Part shown: one piece after another, positions 25,293 to 32,812 of the stretch
Numbering within the stretch: position 1 is the first letter of the stretch
Layout of the letters: each line of letters opens with the position of its first letter
Assembly: GCA_900320405.1 (NCBI GenBank)
Contig: OOHM01000001.1
Span: 154,209-203,190 of the forward strand
DNA from: an uncultured Pseudomonadota bacterium
GTDB taxonomy: Bacteria > Pseudomonadota > Alphaproteobacteria > Rs-D84
Direction: 5' to 3'
DNA length: 48,982 bases
Notes under the pieces: generated by a model
What the model saw: the letters and a program-made list of their open reading frames with translations, nothing else
Told to the model about the DNA's origin: nothing
Database searches by the model: none
Translations under genes and position numbers: made by a program

Positions 25293-25313
25293 TTACATTT
25301 ATGGACCTCCTTT
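25293..25313 (-). other. Start-stop minigene (SD-ATG-TAA) before the methyltransferase
   Basis: On the minus strand a perfect AAAGGAGGT is followed by CCATAA, then ATG immediately followed by TAA, then 14 nt later a second identical AAAGGAGGT serving the methyltransferase. Either a duplicated ribosome site or a regulatory minimal ORF. Confidence 0.45.
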
Positions 25314-25341
25314 CTCCCCCTATACTTTCATTAATAACGGG

Positions 25342-25458
25342 ATTCGTTTTATTTTCAAACGCAATATGCGGAAATTTGCTAATTTTTCAGTTGAAAACGA
25401 ATTTGCCGCAGAAATCTGGGAAAGTTAATTTTTTGTCCCAGGAATCCGGGACTTTTTA
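25342..25458 (+). terminator. Inverted repeat and plus-strand terminator without a known gene
   Basis: ATTCGTTTT (25342-25350) and AAAACGAAT (25395-25403) can pair; 32 nt later GTCCC-AGG-AAT-CC-GGGAC (25436-25453) is followed by a T run (25454-25458). It terminates only rightward transcripts, though both flanking genes are leftward. A short rightward RNA is possible. The spacer 25274-25462 holds nothing else except the minigene. Confidence 0.4.
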
Positions 25459-25462
25459 TTTG

Positions 25463-26197
25463 TTAATATTTTAAATTTGGCATTGTTTTTTTATTAAGTT
25501 CAACTTTATGTGACAATAATTTATCAACTGTTGATAACATGTCCATTTTTATGACCTTTATACAATTTTTACAAAAGTATGTTTTATACATATCGATACT
25601 TTTTGGGTCATTTGAATCTTTTGTGTTTACAACTATTGTTATTTCATAACCAGGTATTTTCAAACAATATGCATATTTTCCAGCAAATCGTCCAGGGGAC
25701 ATACCGGTTGCATAATTTGATGGGTGTTCTACCTCTTTCTTACAAATTATCGGCAAAAATAAGTCTGGTTGTATCGGTGCTTTGTCGGTTAATATATCGA
25801 ACGCAATTTGTTGATATTTTTTTAAATCAACTCTTTTAGAAGAAACGCCACAACGCCATAAAACAGACACAAAGAATTTATAAAGTTTTTCATAATCAAA
25901 TTTATCAGATCTAATATAATATATATTAAATCCATCGCTTACATCTGTTGATGCATTTGGTATAATATCGTAAAAGAATTTTTTGGCATAATTATCAAAA
26001 ACACCGAGTTTGTTATCACAATCTGCACATAAAAGACGTTCTTTATAACCATTTTGTGTATTAGGGTTCATATTAAATTTTGTGGTTGCATTTATTCCAA
26101 CCATTCTACCTTGATTTATTACATGTAAACACTTTGGTATAATATGCGATTGTACCAATTCTTTTTCTTTACCGCAAAATTTACAGATTCCCACCAT
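25463..26197 (-). CDS. HNH-like zinc protein
   Basis: 244 residues. CKFCGKEKELVQSHIIPKCL and LLCADCDNKLGVFDNYAKKF form the split CxxC...SHIIP...CxxC pattern of HNH-related nuclease-like proteins. The rest is mixed, with a third CKNC near the C-terminus (YFCKNCIKVI). No signal peptide. AAGGA 10 nt before the ATG and a good promoter upstream. Such genes occur alone in genomic islands, sometimes as defence candidates; nuclease activity is not certain because the usual HNH Asn/His pair is not clear. Confidence 0.6.
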   Translation of the reverse strand: MVGICKFCGKEKELVQSHIIPKCLHVINQGRMVGINATTKFNMNPNTQNGYKERLLCADCDNKLGVFDNYAKKFFYDIIPNASTDVSDGFNIYYIRSDKFDYEKLYKFFVSVLWRCGVSSKRVDLKKYQQIAFDILTDKAPIQPDLFLPIICKKEVEHPSNYATGMSPGRFAGKYAYCLKIPGYEITIVVNTKDSNDPKSIDMYKTYFCKNCIKVIKMDMLSTVDKLLSHKVELNKKTMPNLKY

Positions 26198-26223
26198 TTT
26201 GGTATCATCCTTGCTTAGATGTC

Positions 26224-26253
26224 ATAATATGATGGATTGGAAGCGAAAGTCAA
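26224..26253 (-). promoter_or_regulatory. Promoter of the HNH-like gene
   Basis: Minus strand TTGACT (26253-26248), 18-bp spacer, TATTAT (26229-26224), 26 nt before the start codon. Confidence 0.55.
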
Positions 26254-26267
26254 ATAGAATAGCAACA

Positions 26268-26411
26268 AATTCCCTGTTAGTGCAAAATAATTCCCTGCTT
26301 TTTGAATAGGGAATTTTGGATAAAAGTAGCTGTTTACCGGCATCACAGCGGCATGACTTACAATAAAACCATGCGGTTTTCGTAGAAATTCCCTGTAAAT
26401 ACCCTGTATTT
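26268..26411. repeat. Three copies of AATTCCCTG and an inverted AATTCCCT
   Basis: AATTCCCTG occurs at about 26269, 26289 and 26388. The second copy faces an inverted copy (AGGGAATT, 26308-26315), giving 8-bp arms with an 11-nt loop. A further ACCCTG follows the third. They lie in the gene-free 26198-26640 spacer at the edge of the phage packaging block and could be protein-binding repeats or an attachment-site remnant. Confidence 0.35.
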
Positions 26412-26476
26412 ATCATATCTAATACCGTTCTTTCTTACAACTCCGCCAGTATTCTGGCAGGTATGCCAGTATCGAT

Positions 26477-26504
26477 AAAAAGCCCGCGATTCTGCGGGAT
26501 TTTT
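26477..26504. terminator. Terminator-like hairpin
   Basis: AAAAAGCCCGC / GCGGGATTTTT with one mismatch and a 6-nt loop. Works in either direction; no gene ends directly here, so it may insulate the NUDIX gene. Next to it are a 9-T run (26537-26545) and an 8-C run (26571-26578), both prone to slippage. Confidence 0.55.
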
Positions 26505-26640
26505 CATGCATTGACTCTGGTATGAGCGAAAATTGCTTTTTTTTTACGACATAATATTCCGTGTTCTATACCCCCCCCATTTTCCGATAGTCAATAATAT
26601 AAAATAATGTTATTATGCATGCGTATAAAAGGGATGTAAG

Positions 26641-27246
26641 ATGGAAAAATTGGATATTTATGATGAATACATGAATAAAATCGGAACAGAATCTCGTGAT
26701 ACTGTTCATCGCAACGGATTATGGCATAAGACCGTACATTGTTGGATGTATGACGATGATGGGAATATATATTTTCAAATTCGTGCAGATTCTGGTAAGC
26801 TATATACTACCGCATCTGGGCATGTATTGTCAGGGGAAACGGTGCGAGATGCTTTTCGTCGCGAAATATTCGAAGAAATCGGTATTAACACCGATGCATC
26901 AAATGCTGTCGCATTAGATATCGTATTTTGGCGGCAAGACAAACCACAAAAAAACTGGCACGATCGTGCATTTGCGCATATTTATGCAAATAAATTACCG
27001 ACCGGATTTACAGGGTTTCATTTTCAACCAGACGAAGTTGCTGGATTGGTTCGTATAAATGCAAAAGATTGCCTTGGTTTATTAATGGATAAACATACTT
27101 CTGTCCGTGCAATAAAAATTACAGCCGATAAATCGACAGATATCGATATTACAAAAAACGATTTTCTGGCTGCGTCTAATGAAACACCTATCGTAAAATA
27201 TGGTTTTGTATTGCAAAGCATCATCCAGCAAAACCCGCATATTTAG
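26641..27246 (+). CDS. NUDIX hydrolase
   Basis: 201 residues with a complete Nudix box, GHVLSGETVRDAFRREIFEEIGI (residues about 60-82; G-x5-E-x7-REUXEEXGU). The N-terminus (MEKLDIYDEYMNKIGTESRD...HRNGLWHKTVHCWMYD) is that of the YfcD/isopentenyl-diphosphate-isomerase-like subgroup. It likely cleaves a nucleoside-diphosphate-linked compound; the substrate is unknown. AAGGGATG lies before the ATG. Single gene ending at a hairpin terminator. Confidence 0.88.
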   Translation: MEKLDIYDEYMNKIGTESRDTVHRNGLWHKTVHCWMYDDDGNIYFQIRADSGKLYTTASGHVLSGETVRDAFRREIFEEIGINTDASNAVALDIVFWRQDKPQKNWHDRAFAHIYANKLPTGFTGFHFQPDEVAGLVRINAKDCLGLLMDKHTSVRAIKITADKSTDIDITKNDFLAASNETPIVKYGFVLQSIIQQNPHI

Positions 27247-27286
27247 GTATGGGAAATTGTGCGACAGAATACTAGCCCGCCAATTA

Positions 27287-27318
27287 AATAAACCCCGGAA
27301 GATTTCCGGGTTTTATTT
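27287..27318 (+). terminator. Terminator after the NUDIX gene
   Basis: AATAAACCCCGGAA / TTCCGGGTTTTATT with a 3-nt loop and one mismatch, then an AT-rich tail. Confidence 0.7.
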
Positions 27319-27346
27319 AATTTGTGATTGGCATTGTATCAAAATA

Positions 27347-27375
27347 TTGACAATTATATGTTTTTGTATTATATT
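27347..27375 (+). promoter_or_regulatory. Promoter of the Fic-fold gene
   Basis: TTGACA (27347-27352), 17-bp spacer, TATATT (27370-27375): near-consensus sigma-70 promoter, 22 nt before the ATG. Confidence 0.7.
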
Positions 27376-27397
27376 ATGCGTGACAGAGGTAAAAAAT

Positions 27398-28105
27398 ATG
27401 GGCAAAAAAGAACTGACCAATAAAGAACGTATTGAAGCAAATCGCGCGACGATAGATGTTTTAATGCGTAAATCTGCCAAAAATGTCGCAAGTATTAATA
27501 TGCTGCGGCATGAAATTACTTCTGTTGAGCCCATGATTTTGGCAAAACCGCAATTAAAAGAAATTGCCAAGAATCAACAAATGGTTTTCTTTGATTGGAC
27601 CAATTTGAAAAACATCGGTGTTGCCTATGATTATATATTGAAACACAAGAAAACGACTATAGACAGATATCAAATAAGCGAAATACAAAAATTACTGGTC
27701 AAAAATACCGATGTAAGGCCCGGTTATCGTATAAGTATGACGCGTGTGTTGGGCGAATTTGCCCCGTCCATTGAACAGATTTACTATAAAATGGAAGAAA
27801 TAGAATATCATTTACACGATGAAAACTATCCCGTTTTAACACGTGCATTTGATACCCATTTTGATATTATCATGACCCAACCATATAATGATTATAATAA
27901 ACGTACCGCGCGTTTAATAATGAATTGGTTTTTGATACAAAATGGTTATCGGCCGATAATATTTAATAAAAAAACAGATGCAACGGCATACACAAACGCA
28001 TTGCATGCGCGAATCGACGGCAATCGTCGCGCGTATACAGATTATATGGAACGCAGTATGCTGCATACCCAACAACAAATTATAAATTTGTTAAAATCGC
28101 GCTAA
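27398..28105 (+). CDS. Fic-fold protein with degenerate active site
   Basis: 235 residues. The layout is that of Fic AMP-transferases: ILKHKKTTIDRYQISEIQKL, the flap-like VRPGYRISMTRV, APSIEQIYYKMEEIEYHL, then the motif helix FDIIMTQPYNDYNKRTARLI and the family end LIMNWFLIQNGYRPIIF. The usual HPFxDGNGRxxR reads Q161-PYND-Y-N-K-R169-TA-R172: catalytic His is Gln, and the two glycines are Tyr and Lys. The anion-holding arginines remain. It may therefore bind nucleotide without normal AMPylation, or use other chemistry. The ATG at 27398 has AGAGGT 8 nt upstream. Followed by another promoter and an unknown gene. Confidence 0.8.
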   Translation: MGKKELTNKERIEANRATIDVLMRKSAKNVASINMLRHEITSVEPMILAKPQLKEIAKNQQMVFFDWTNLKNIGVAYDYILKHKKTTIDRYQISEIQKLLVKNTDVRPGYRISMTRVLGEFAPSIEQIYYKMEEIEYHLHDENYPVLTRAFDTHFDIIMTQPYNDYNKRTARLIMNWFLIQNGYRPIIFNKKTDATAYTNALHARIDGNRRAYTDYMERSMLHTQQQIINLLKSR

Positions 28106-28118
28106 AACCCTTAAAAAA

Positions 28119-28146
28119 TTGACAAACTAAAATATTTTGCTATACA
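28119..28146 (+). promoter_or_regulatory. Promoter of the 28176 gene
   Basis: TTGACA (28119-28124), 16-bp spacer ending TGC, TATACA (28141-28146), an extended -10; close in design to the promoter of the Fic-fold gene before it. Confidence 0.65.
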
Positions 28147-28175
28147 TTTGTTTAATATGAAACAAGGGGTGAAAA

Positions 28176-28907
28176 ATGCAAGTGTTACCACATGTTTATT
28201 ATACCATAGATGCCACAGATTTAATTTTACCATCCGATATGAAAAAAAGAGAAGAACGTGGTTGGGCATTAAAAAATATTCCGGCCGCGGCAGATAATCG
28301 CGAAGATCCTTTCAATGCACTTTTTATCATGAGTAAAGAAGAAAAGCAGAAAACAACACGAGAATTGATTACGGCGGTCCAAAATTTTTGTCGCAACTTG
28401 CATGATATGTCCGATGATTACACGACGGTTCCATACGTCAGGCCGACATATAACATCAGAATGTCCAGAAACGCAATGGTTCATATTTTTGATAATCTTT
28501 TGGGCGGGGTTAGTGTTTCTAATACTATGAAGTTGAACGCGACCAATGATGGCAAATTCGATTTTGTTTATAATCGTGCAAACAAAGTTATATATAAATC
28601 AAATATTCGCCAGGTTTTAGGACAAGATTTTGAAAAAATTCATTTACTAAATTACTATAACTATGTTGCGTATAATCAAGAATCAAACATAAGATCAAAT
28701 GCACCGTTATATGTGTGTAAATATGATGATAAAGAAGTTTATGTCAAAGAAATTGCCGATAATACAATTGTTGTTAATGATAAATTATGTGAAATTTATC
28801 CAAAGGTAACGGGGCATATACCCGCACATATGTCGCACTTGTTCAATAACAAGACAGAACCGGTATTGCGTGCATATCACAAGCATTATTGGATGCGTCA
28901 TCGTTAA
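28176..28907 (+). CDS. Hypothetical protein
   Basis: 243 residues, not recognised. Mixed charged and soluble sequence, no signal peptide or TM helix. KEEKQKTTRELITAVQNFC is a helix near residue 55. Tyrosine-rich segments (LLNYYNYVAYNQES) precede an apparent beta region (APLYVCKYDDKEVYVKEIADN). It ends in a basic tail (HKHYWMRHR). Good Shine-Dalgarno (AAGGGG, 7 nt). It follows the Fic-fold gene on the same strand but has its own promoter; a functional link is only suggested by proximity and like promoters. Confidence 0.65.
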   Translation: MQVLPHVYYTIDATDLILPSDMKKREERGWALKNIPAAADNREDPFNALFIMSKEEKQKTTRELITAVQNFCRNLHDMSDDYTTVPYVRPTYNIRMSRNAMVHIFDNLLGGVSVSNTMKLNATNDGKFDFVYNRANKVIYKSNIRQVLGQDFEKIHLLNYYNYVAYNQESNIRSNAPLYVCKYDDKEVYVKEIADNTIVVNDKLCEIYPKVTGHIPAHMSHLFNNKTEPVLRAYHKHYWMRHR

Positions 28908-28945
28908 TTTGAATATATCAAACACAAATAAACGCCCAATCGGAT

Positions 28946-28971
28946 CCCACAAAATTGAAAAATTTTGTGGG
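28946..28971. other. Perfect hairpin with GAAA tetraloop between convergent genes
   Basis: CCCACAAAATT-GAAA-AATTTTGTGGG, 11 perfect pairs. No T run follows on the plus strand, so it is a weak terminator or an RNA-stabilising 3' structure. Confidence 0.5.
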
Positions 28972-28986
28972 TGATTCGTTGACGTT

Positions 28987-29187
28987 TTATTTTTGTTTGT
29001 CTTCCCTACCAACCGCGCCAAACGGAATGGCCCACGCACCCAATGCGCCAAGATAAAATGCGCATCGTGCAAACAAACTTTTCTTTTTCTTCTTGTCGGT
29101 TGGTTTGCTTTCGCCTTTTTTGCGTTTGTCTTCCATTTCTTGTTCTAACATTTGCTGTGCGGTTCCCCAACCACGGTACATACCCAT
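28987..29187 (-). CDS. Small membrane-associated protein
   Basis: 66 residues from the ATG at 29187, which has a GGGGGT site; another ATG 12 nt earlier has none. N-terminal helix MGMYRGWGTAQQMLEQEMED, a Lys-rich stretch (KPTDKKKKKS), then one hydrophobic segment (FARCAFYLGALGAWAIPFGAV) that may insert in the membrane. No family recognised. It lies 16 nt downstream of the TM/coiled-coil gene 29204-30037 and is likely co-transcribed. Confidence 0.55.
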   Translation of the reverse strand: MGMYRGWGTAQQMLEQEMEDKRKKGESKPTDKKKKKSLFARCAFYLGALGAWAIPFGAVGREDKQK

Positions 29188-29203
29188 AATAACCCCCATT
29201 TTG

Positions 29204-30037
29204 TTACTTCAATTTTTCCTGATATTTGTTTAGCAACGCGTTCAAACTGTCTTTTCTGCGGCCATATTGGGCAAGGGTTTGCGCAATCAAGAAATCATTG
29301 CCGGTAATTCTGGTGTCCAATTTCGTGATTTCGCGTTTGTTATGCATATATTCGGATTGAATAGGTGCGATTTCGCGAATTGCAAAATTCGGGCTGTTTT
29401 CTTCTTTGTTAGAAAACGCCGCATCAATTTCCGTCAAATACGCTTCAAACAGTTTTTGTTGGCGTGCATCATTGAACATATACAAATACCCGCCATCAAT
29501 AATCATATCCATTGGTGCAAATTTTTCTGCCGGAATATCCAACCCGCGAATAACATCTTCAAAGGTTGGTATGTGTGTTCTGGATTTTAATGGGGTGTTA
29601 TCTTTAATAAACCTATACCATTCCGTGTCAGATTTAGAAATTTTATTCGCATACGGCATAACAATCTTGTTCAACTGTGCAAGTTGTTTCGGTGTCAAGA
29701 AACGTCCCAATGTGTATTTGCTGTCGATACGCGCAAAATATTTTTCTTGGGCGGTCAAAAACAGTTCTGTGTTACGACGATCCAAAGAATCAAGTGTGCG
29801 TTTTAATTGTTTGTTTTCTGCAACCTCTGGTGCGGTTGATATATATGTTTTTTGTGCGTCACAATTTTTGCGAATTTCGGTGGTTAGACGCGCAACCTCG
29901 CGACGCGCCTTTTTGCGCCCCATATAGTGCGTAGTGACCAATGCGCCCAAACCCAATACAGCGATAATAGAGGTATATAAAACAATATTATTTAATCCGG
30001 GATATTTAGAAAAATTTACAGTATTCTTTTTTGCCAT
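29204..30037 (-). CDS. Single-TM coiled-coil protein, unknown
   Basis: 277 residues. One TM helix at about residues 18-38 (IVLYTSIIAVLGLGALVTTHYM) is followed by GRKKARREV, so the basic side is probably cytoplasmic. Coiled coils are likely in 42-100 (LTTEIRKNC... LKRTLDSLDRRNTEL) and near the C-terminus (KREITKLDTRITGNDFLIAQ). The middle (PTFEDVIRGLDIPAEKFAPMDMI) is soluble. No family recognised. A small membrane protein follows on the same strand. Confidence 0.6.
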   Translation of the reverse strand: MAKKNTVNFSKYPGLNNIVLYTSIIAVLGLGALVTTHYMGRKKARREVARLTTEIRKNCDAQKTYISTAPEVAENKQLKRTLDSLDRRNTELFLTAQEKYFARIDSKYTLGRFLTPKQLAQLNKIVMPYANKISKSDTEWYRFIKDNTPLKSRTHIPTFEDVIRGLDIPAEKFAPMDMIIDGGYLYMFNDARQQKLFEAYLTEIDAAFSNKEENSPNFAIREIAPIQSEYMHNKREITKLDTRITGNDFLIAQTLAQYGRRKDSLNALLNKYQEKLK

Positions 30038-30133
30038 ATCAAATCCTTTTATATCTTTTTATCTCCTTGCTGCTTATATTTTTATGATTCCTCTATTCTA
30101 TTTATATCATAAAAATGTGTAACGGCAACAAAA

Positions 30134-30162
30134 AAACCACGAAAAACGAATTCTCGTGGTTT
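30134..30162 (-). terminator. Terminator of gapA
   Basis: AAACCACGA / TCGTGGTTT, 9 pairs with an 11-nt loop; on the minus strand it is followed by a T run. Confidence 0.75.
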
Positions 30163-30180
30163 GGTAAGCGTTTTTATTGA

Positions 30181-31179
30181 TTAAATCAGTTTGCCCATCG
30201 CAACGGCGGTGTCACTCATACGATTTGAAAATCCCCATTCGTTGTCATACCACGCGGTCACATGAACCAATCGGTCATCCAATACGCGGGTTTGTGTCGC
30301 GTCAAATATGGAACTGTGCGCGTCGTGCGTAAAGTCAATTGACACCAACGGCAATTCGTTATATCCAAATGTATCAGAAACATTTGCGTGCATTGCGGCA
30401 TTAACTTTATCCACTGTCACAGGTTTTTCTGTATTCACAACCAATTCAACAACCGAAACATCCGGCGTTGGGACACGAATTGCGATACCGTCCAATTTGC
30501 CCGCCAGTTTGGGCAGAACCAAACCGATGGCCTTGGCGGCACCGGTACTGGTTGGAATCATAGACAGACAGGCGGCACGTGCGCGACGGAGGTCCTTGTG
30601 GTTTTTATCCAACAATTGTTGATCCCCGGTATATGCATGTACAGTCGTCATCCATCCAGATTTTATACCAAATTTTTTATCCAGAACCGCAACCACCGGT
30701 GCCAGGCAATTTGTTGTACACGAAGCATTTGATACAATAATATCGTTTTTGGTAAGTGTTTTTTCATTTACACCAAACACAATGGTTTTATCGGCCCCCG
30801 CGGACGGCGCAGAAACCAACACGCGTTTCGCGCCTGCGTCGATATGAACGCGTGCCTTGTCCGCGGCGGTAAAGATTCCTGTGCATTCCATCACCACATC
30901 AATTCCCATCTTTTTCCACGGCAATTTCGTCGGGTCTTTTTCGGAAATACATTTTATTTTGTGTCCGCCGACAAGAATAGTATCACCATCCAATTTGACA
31001 TCCATCGGCAATTTGCCGTGCACAGAATCATACTGTAATAAATATGCGTTTTGTTCCGCCGGTGCCAAATCATTGACCGCGACAAATTCAATATCTTTAC
31101 GTCCCGATTCCAATGCCGCACGCAGTACCAGGCGACCGATACGGCCAAATCCATTTATTGCAACTTTTACTTTTGACAT
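30181..31179 (-). CDS. gapA: Glyceraldehyde-3-phosphate dehydrogenase
   Basis: 332 residues, full length. NAD-binding INGFGRIGRL at the N-terminus, catalytic SNASCTTNCLAP (Cys about 152), the phosphate-site TGAAKAIGLVLP and the family end WYDNEWGFSNRM. Oxidative phosphorylation of glyceraldehyde-3-phosphate in glycolysis. The frame runs 69 codons further upstream but the start at 31179 has AGGAAGG 5 nt before it. The promoter at 31238-31210 is divergent from miaA. Confidence 0.95.
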   Translation of the reverse strand: MSKVKVAINGFGRIGRLVLRAALESGRKDIEFVAVNDLAPAEQNAYLLQYDSVHGKLPMDVKLDGDTILVGGHKIKCISEKDPTKLPWKKMGIDVVMECTGIFTAADKARVHIDAGAKRVLVSAPSAGADKTIVFGVNEKTLTKNDIIVSNASCTTNCLAPVVAVLDKKFGIKSGWMTTVHAYTGDQQLLDKNHKDLRRARAACLSMIPTSTGAAKAIGLVLPKLAGKLDGIAIRVPTPDVSVVELVVNTEKPVTVDKVNAAMHANVSDTFGYNELPLVSIDFTHDAHSSIFDATQTRVLDDRLVHVTAWYDNEWGFSNRMSDTAVAMGKLI

Positions 31180-31209
31180 AGATACCTTCCTTTTAGTTTT
31201 GTTCGGTTT

Positions 31210-31238
31210 ATGATAGCACCATTTAGATAAAAATCCAA
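31210..31238 (-). promoter_or_regulatory. gapA promoter
   Basis: Minus strand TTGGAT (31238-31233), 17-bp spacer ending TGC, TATCAT (31215-31210). Confidence 0.55.
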
Positions 31239-31264
31239 TCTGAATTTTTGTGTTGTTGATGGAC

Positions 31265-31293
31265 TTGAATTTGCGGTTTTTGCCGTTTATAAT
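31265..31293 (+). promoter_or_regulatory. miaA promoter giving a leaderless transcript
   Basis: TTGAAT (31265-31270), 17-bp spacer, perfect TATAAT (31288-31293). The ATG of miaA begins 7 nt later, where transcription should start, and no Shine-Dalgarno is present. Confidence 0.7.
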
Positions 31294-31299
31294 CACCGT

Positions 31300-32184
31300 A
31301 TGAATAAATACAGTGCATATATCATCGCCGGACCGACCGCATCGGGCAAGTCGGATTTTGCGCACCGTTTGGCGATGCGTGTGCACGGCGCAATTATAAA
31401 TTGCGACAGCGTTCAGATTTATCGCGGAATTGAAAATATTTCGGCCAGTCCTTTTGCCAATCGCGCAATCACAGATGAAATCGATGGTGTGCCATACCGA
31501 CTTTTTTCTATTTTAACTCTGGATAAACAAATCAGTGTTGCAGACTATATAAAAATGGCGCGCGAAAATTATGATGATGTAATCGCGCACGGATATATTC
31601 CGATTTTTGTTGGGGGAACGGGGTATTATATAAATGGTTTAATAAACGGTATTTCGGAAATTCCGGAAATATCGGTGGAAAACCGCATGCGGGCACGCGA
31701 ATTGGTTGCGCGCGATATAAACGCGGCACGCGCCATTGTTCCAAATTGTCGTGCGGGTGACCCGCAACGCATTGCCCGCGCGATAGAGGTGTTTTTAGAG
31801 ACCGGTCGTCATTTGAGTGAATGGCAGAAAATGCCACGCGTTGGTGCGATAACGCCCACACCATTCAGAATATTGATAAATCCGCCAATTGAAGAATTGC
31901 GTGCGCGCATTGTGGCGCGTATACCGGAAATGATATCGGGTGGCGCGATTGCCGAAGCCGAATATATTATAAAAAATGATTTTGACCCGCGGCGTGCAAT
32001 TGGTGCCGAACAACTATGTGCATATCTGCGTGGCAATTTATCACACGATGCAGCGATTGAAAATTGGATTACCAAAACGAATCAATATGCAAAACGGCAA
32101 AGAACATGGTTCAAAACACAATTCTTTGCCGATTTAGCAATAAATCACATTCCAAATGAAAGCGATTTAGATTTTGTTATTTAG
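31300..32184 (+). CDS. miaA: tRNA dimethylallyltransferase
   Basis: 294 residues. P-loop GPTASGKS (11-18), NCDSVQIYRG (the DSxQxY motif that holds A37), the FVGGTGYYINGL strand and ARRQ-like AKRQRTWFK near the end. Adds the dimethylallyl group to A37 of tRNAs that read UNN codons, such as the tRNA-Ser(UGA) in this window. Predicted leaderless mRNA. The last 8 bp overlap the convergent 32177 gene. Confidence 0.95.
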   Translation: MNKYSAYIIAGPTASGKSDFAHRLAMRVHGAIINCDSVQIYRGIENISASPFANRAITDEIDGVPYRLFSILTLDKQISVADYIKMARENYDDVIAHGYIPIFVGGTGYYINGLINGISEIPEISVENRMRARELVARDINAARAIVPNCRAGDPQRIARAIEVFLETGRHLSEWQKMPRVGAITPTPFRILINPPIEELRARIVARIPEMISGGAIAEAEYIIKNDFDPRRAIGAEQLCAYLRGNLSHDAAIENWITKTNQYAKRQRTWFKTQFFADLAINHIPNESDLDFVI

Positions 32185-32767
32185 TATGGGTCGCAATCGT
32201 ACGCGCGAAATCTGCACGATAATTTTTACGATATTCCGCCATATTTTCGTATGTAAAGATAACCTTTTCTTTACCAAAATTAATTTCTTGAATTATTTTT
32301 GCGTCCTGTTTGAACAGATGTTTTTCATATTTTGGCGCGGTTTTTTCTTTATGCGGTTTTTGTGTCTTTTGCTGAATTGCTTCTTTATGGCTCTTTTTTA
32401 TTGTTTGTATCGAATCCAGCCACATCAAGAAATCGTTGTTCAATTTAACATATGCGCGTTCTTGGCGTGCCGCCGCATCCACAATATTTGCATATTCTTT
32501 GGATTTTGATACATACACGGCCAGGTAATTCGACATAAAGTTTATCAAACGACGACGAAAATCCATATTCAAATCGTTTCTTAACAACAACATAAACAAT
32601 TTAGATGTTGATACCAATTCTGCCTCAATGGTTGCATCGTATGCGCGTTCTGTACGCCATGTCTGCTTGGTTTGTTCCAATGTTTTGAACGATATGTGAT
32701 TTTTGTGCATATATTCTGCAATATAATTTTCATAATCACGTTTAGTTTCCATAAGTTTTTTTGCCAT
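32177..32767 (-). CDS. Hypothetical helical protein
   Basis: 196 residues, rich in Lys, Glu, Gln and Ala; mostly predicted helix, no TM or signal. RDYENYIAEYMHKNH and YLAVYVSKSKEYANIVDAAARQERA are long amphipathic helices. A basic linker KKSHKEAIQQKTQKPHKEK follows, then KEKVIFTYENMAEYRKNYRAD. Not a family I recognise. The start at 32767 has AAGGGGAG 8 nt upstream. Probably lineage-specific. Confidence 0.55.
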   Translation of the reverse strand: MAKKLMETKRDYENYIAEYMHKNHISFKTLEQTKQTWRTERAYDATIEAELVSTSKLFMLLLRNDLNMDFRRRLINFMSNYLAVYVSKSKEYANIVDAAARQERAYVKLNNDFLMWLDSIQTIKKSHKEAIQQKTQKPHKEKTAPKYEKHLFKQDAKIIQEINFGKEKVIFTYENMAEYRKNYRADFARTIATHTK

Positions 32768-32812
32768 AACATACTCCCCTTGGTTGTTTTTTGACAAAAA
32801 GATTATAATACA

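Noticed and set aside
26222..26416. 64-codon minus frame in the spacer
   Set aside because: Crosses repeats and the promoter of the HNH-like gene; no support.
26446..26456. TCCGCCAGTA, shared with the 3' end of tRNA-Ser (5590-5600), as an attachment-site repeat
   Set aside because: Only 10 bp match; chance is plausible in this length, and serine recombinases do not usually target tRNA ends.
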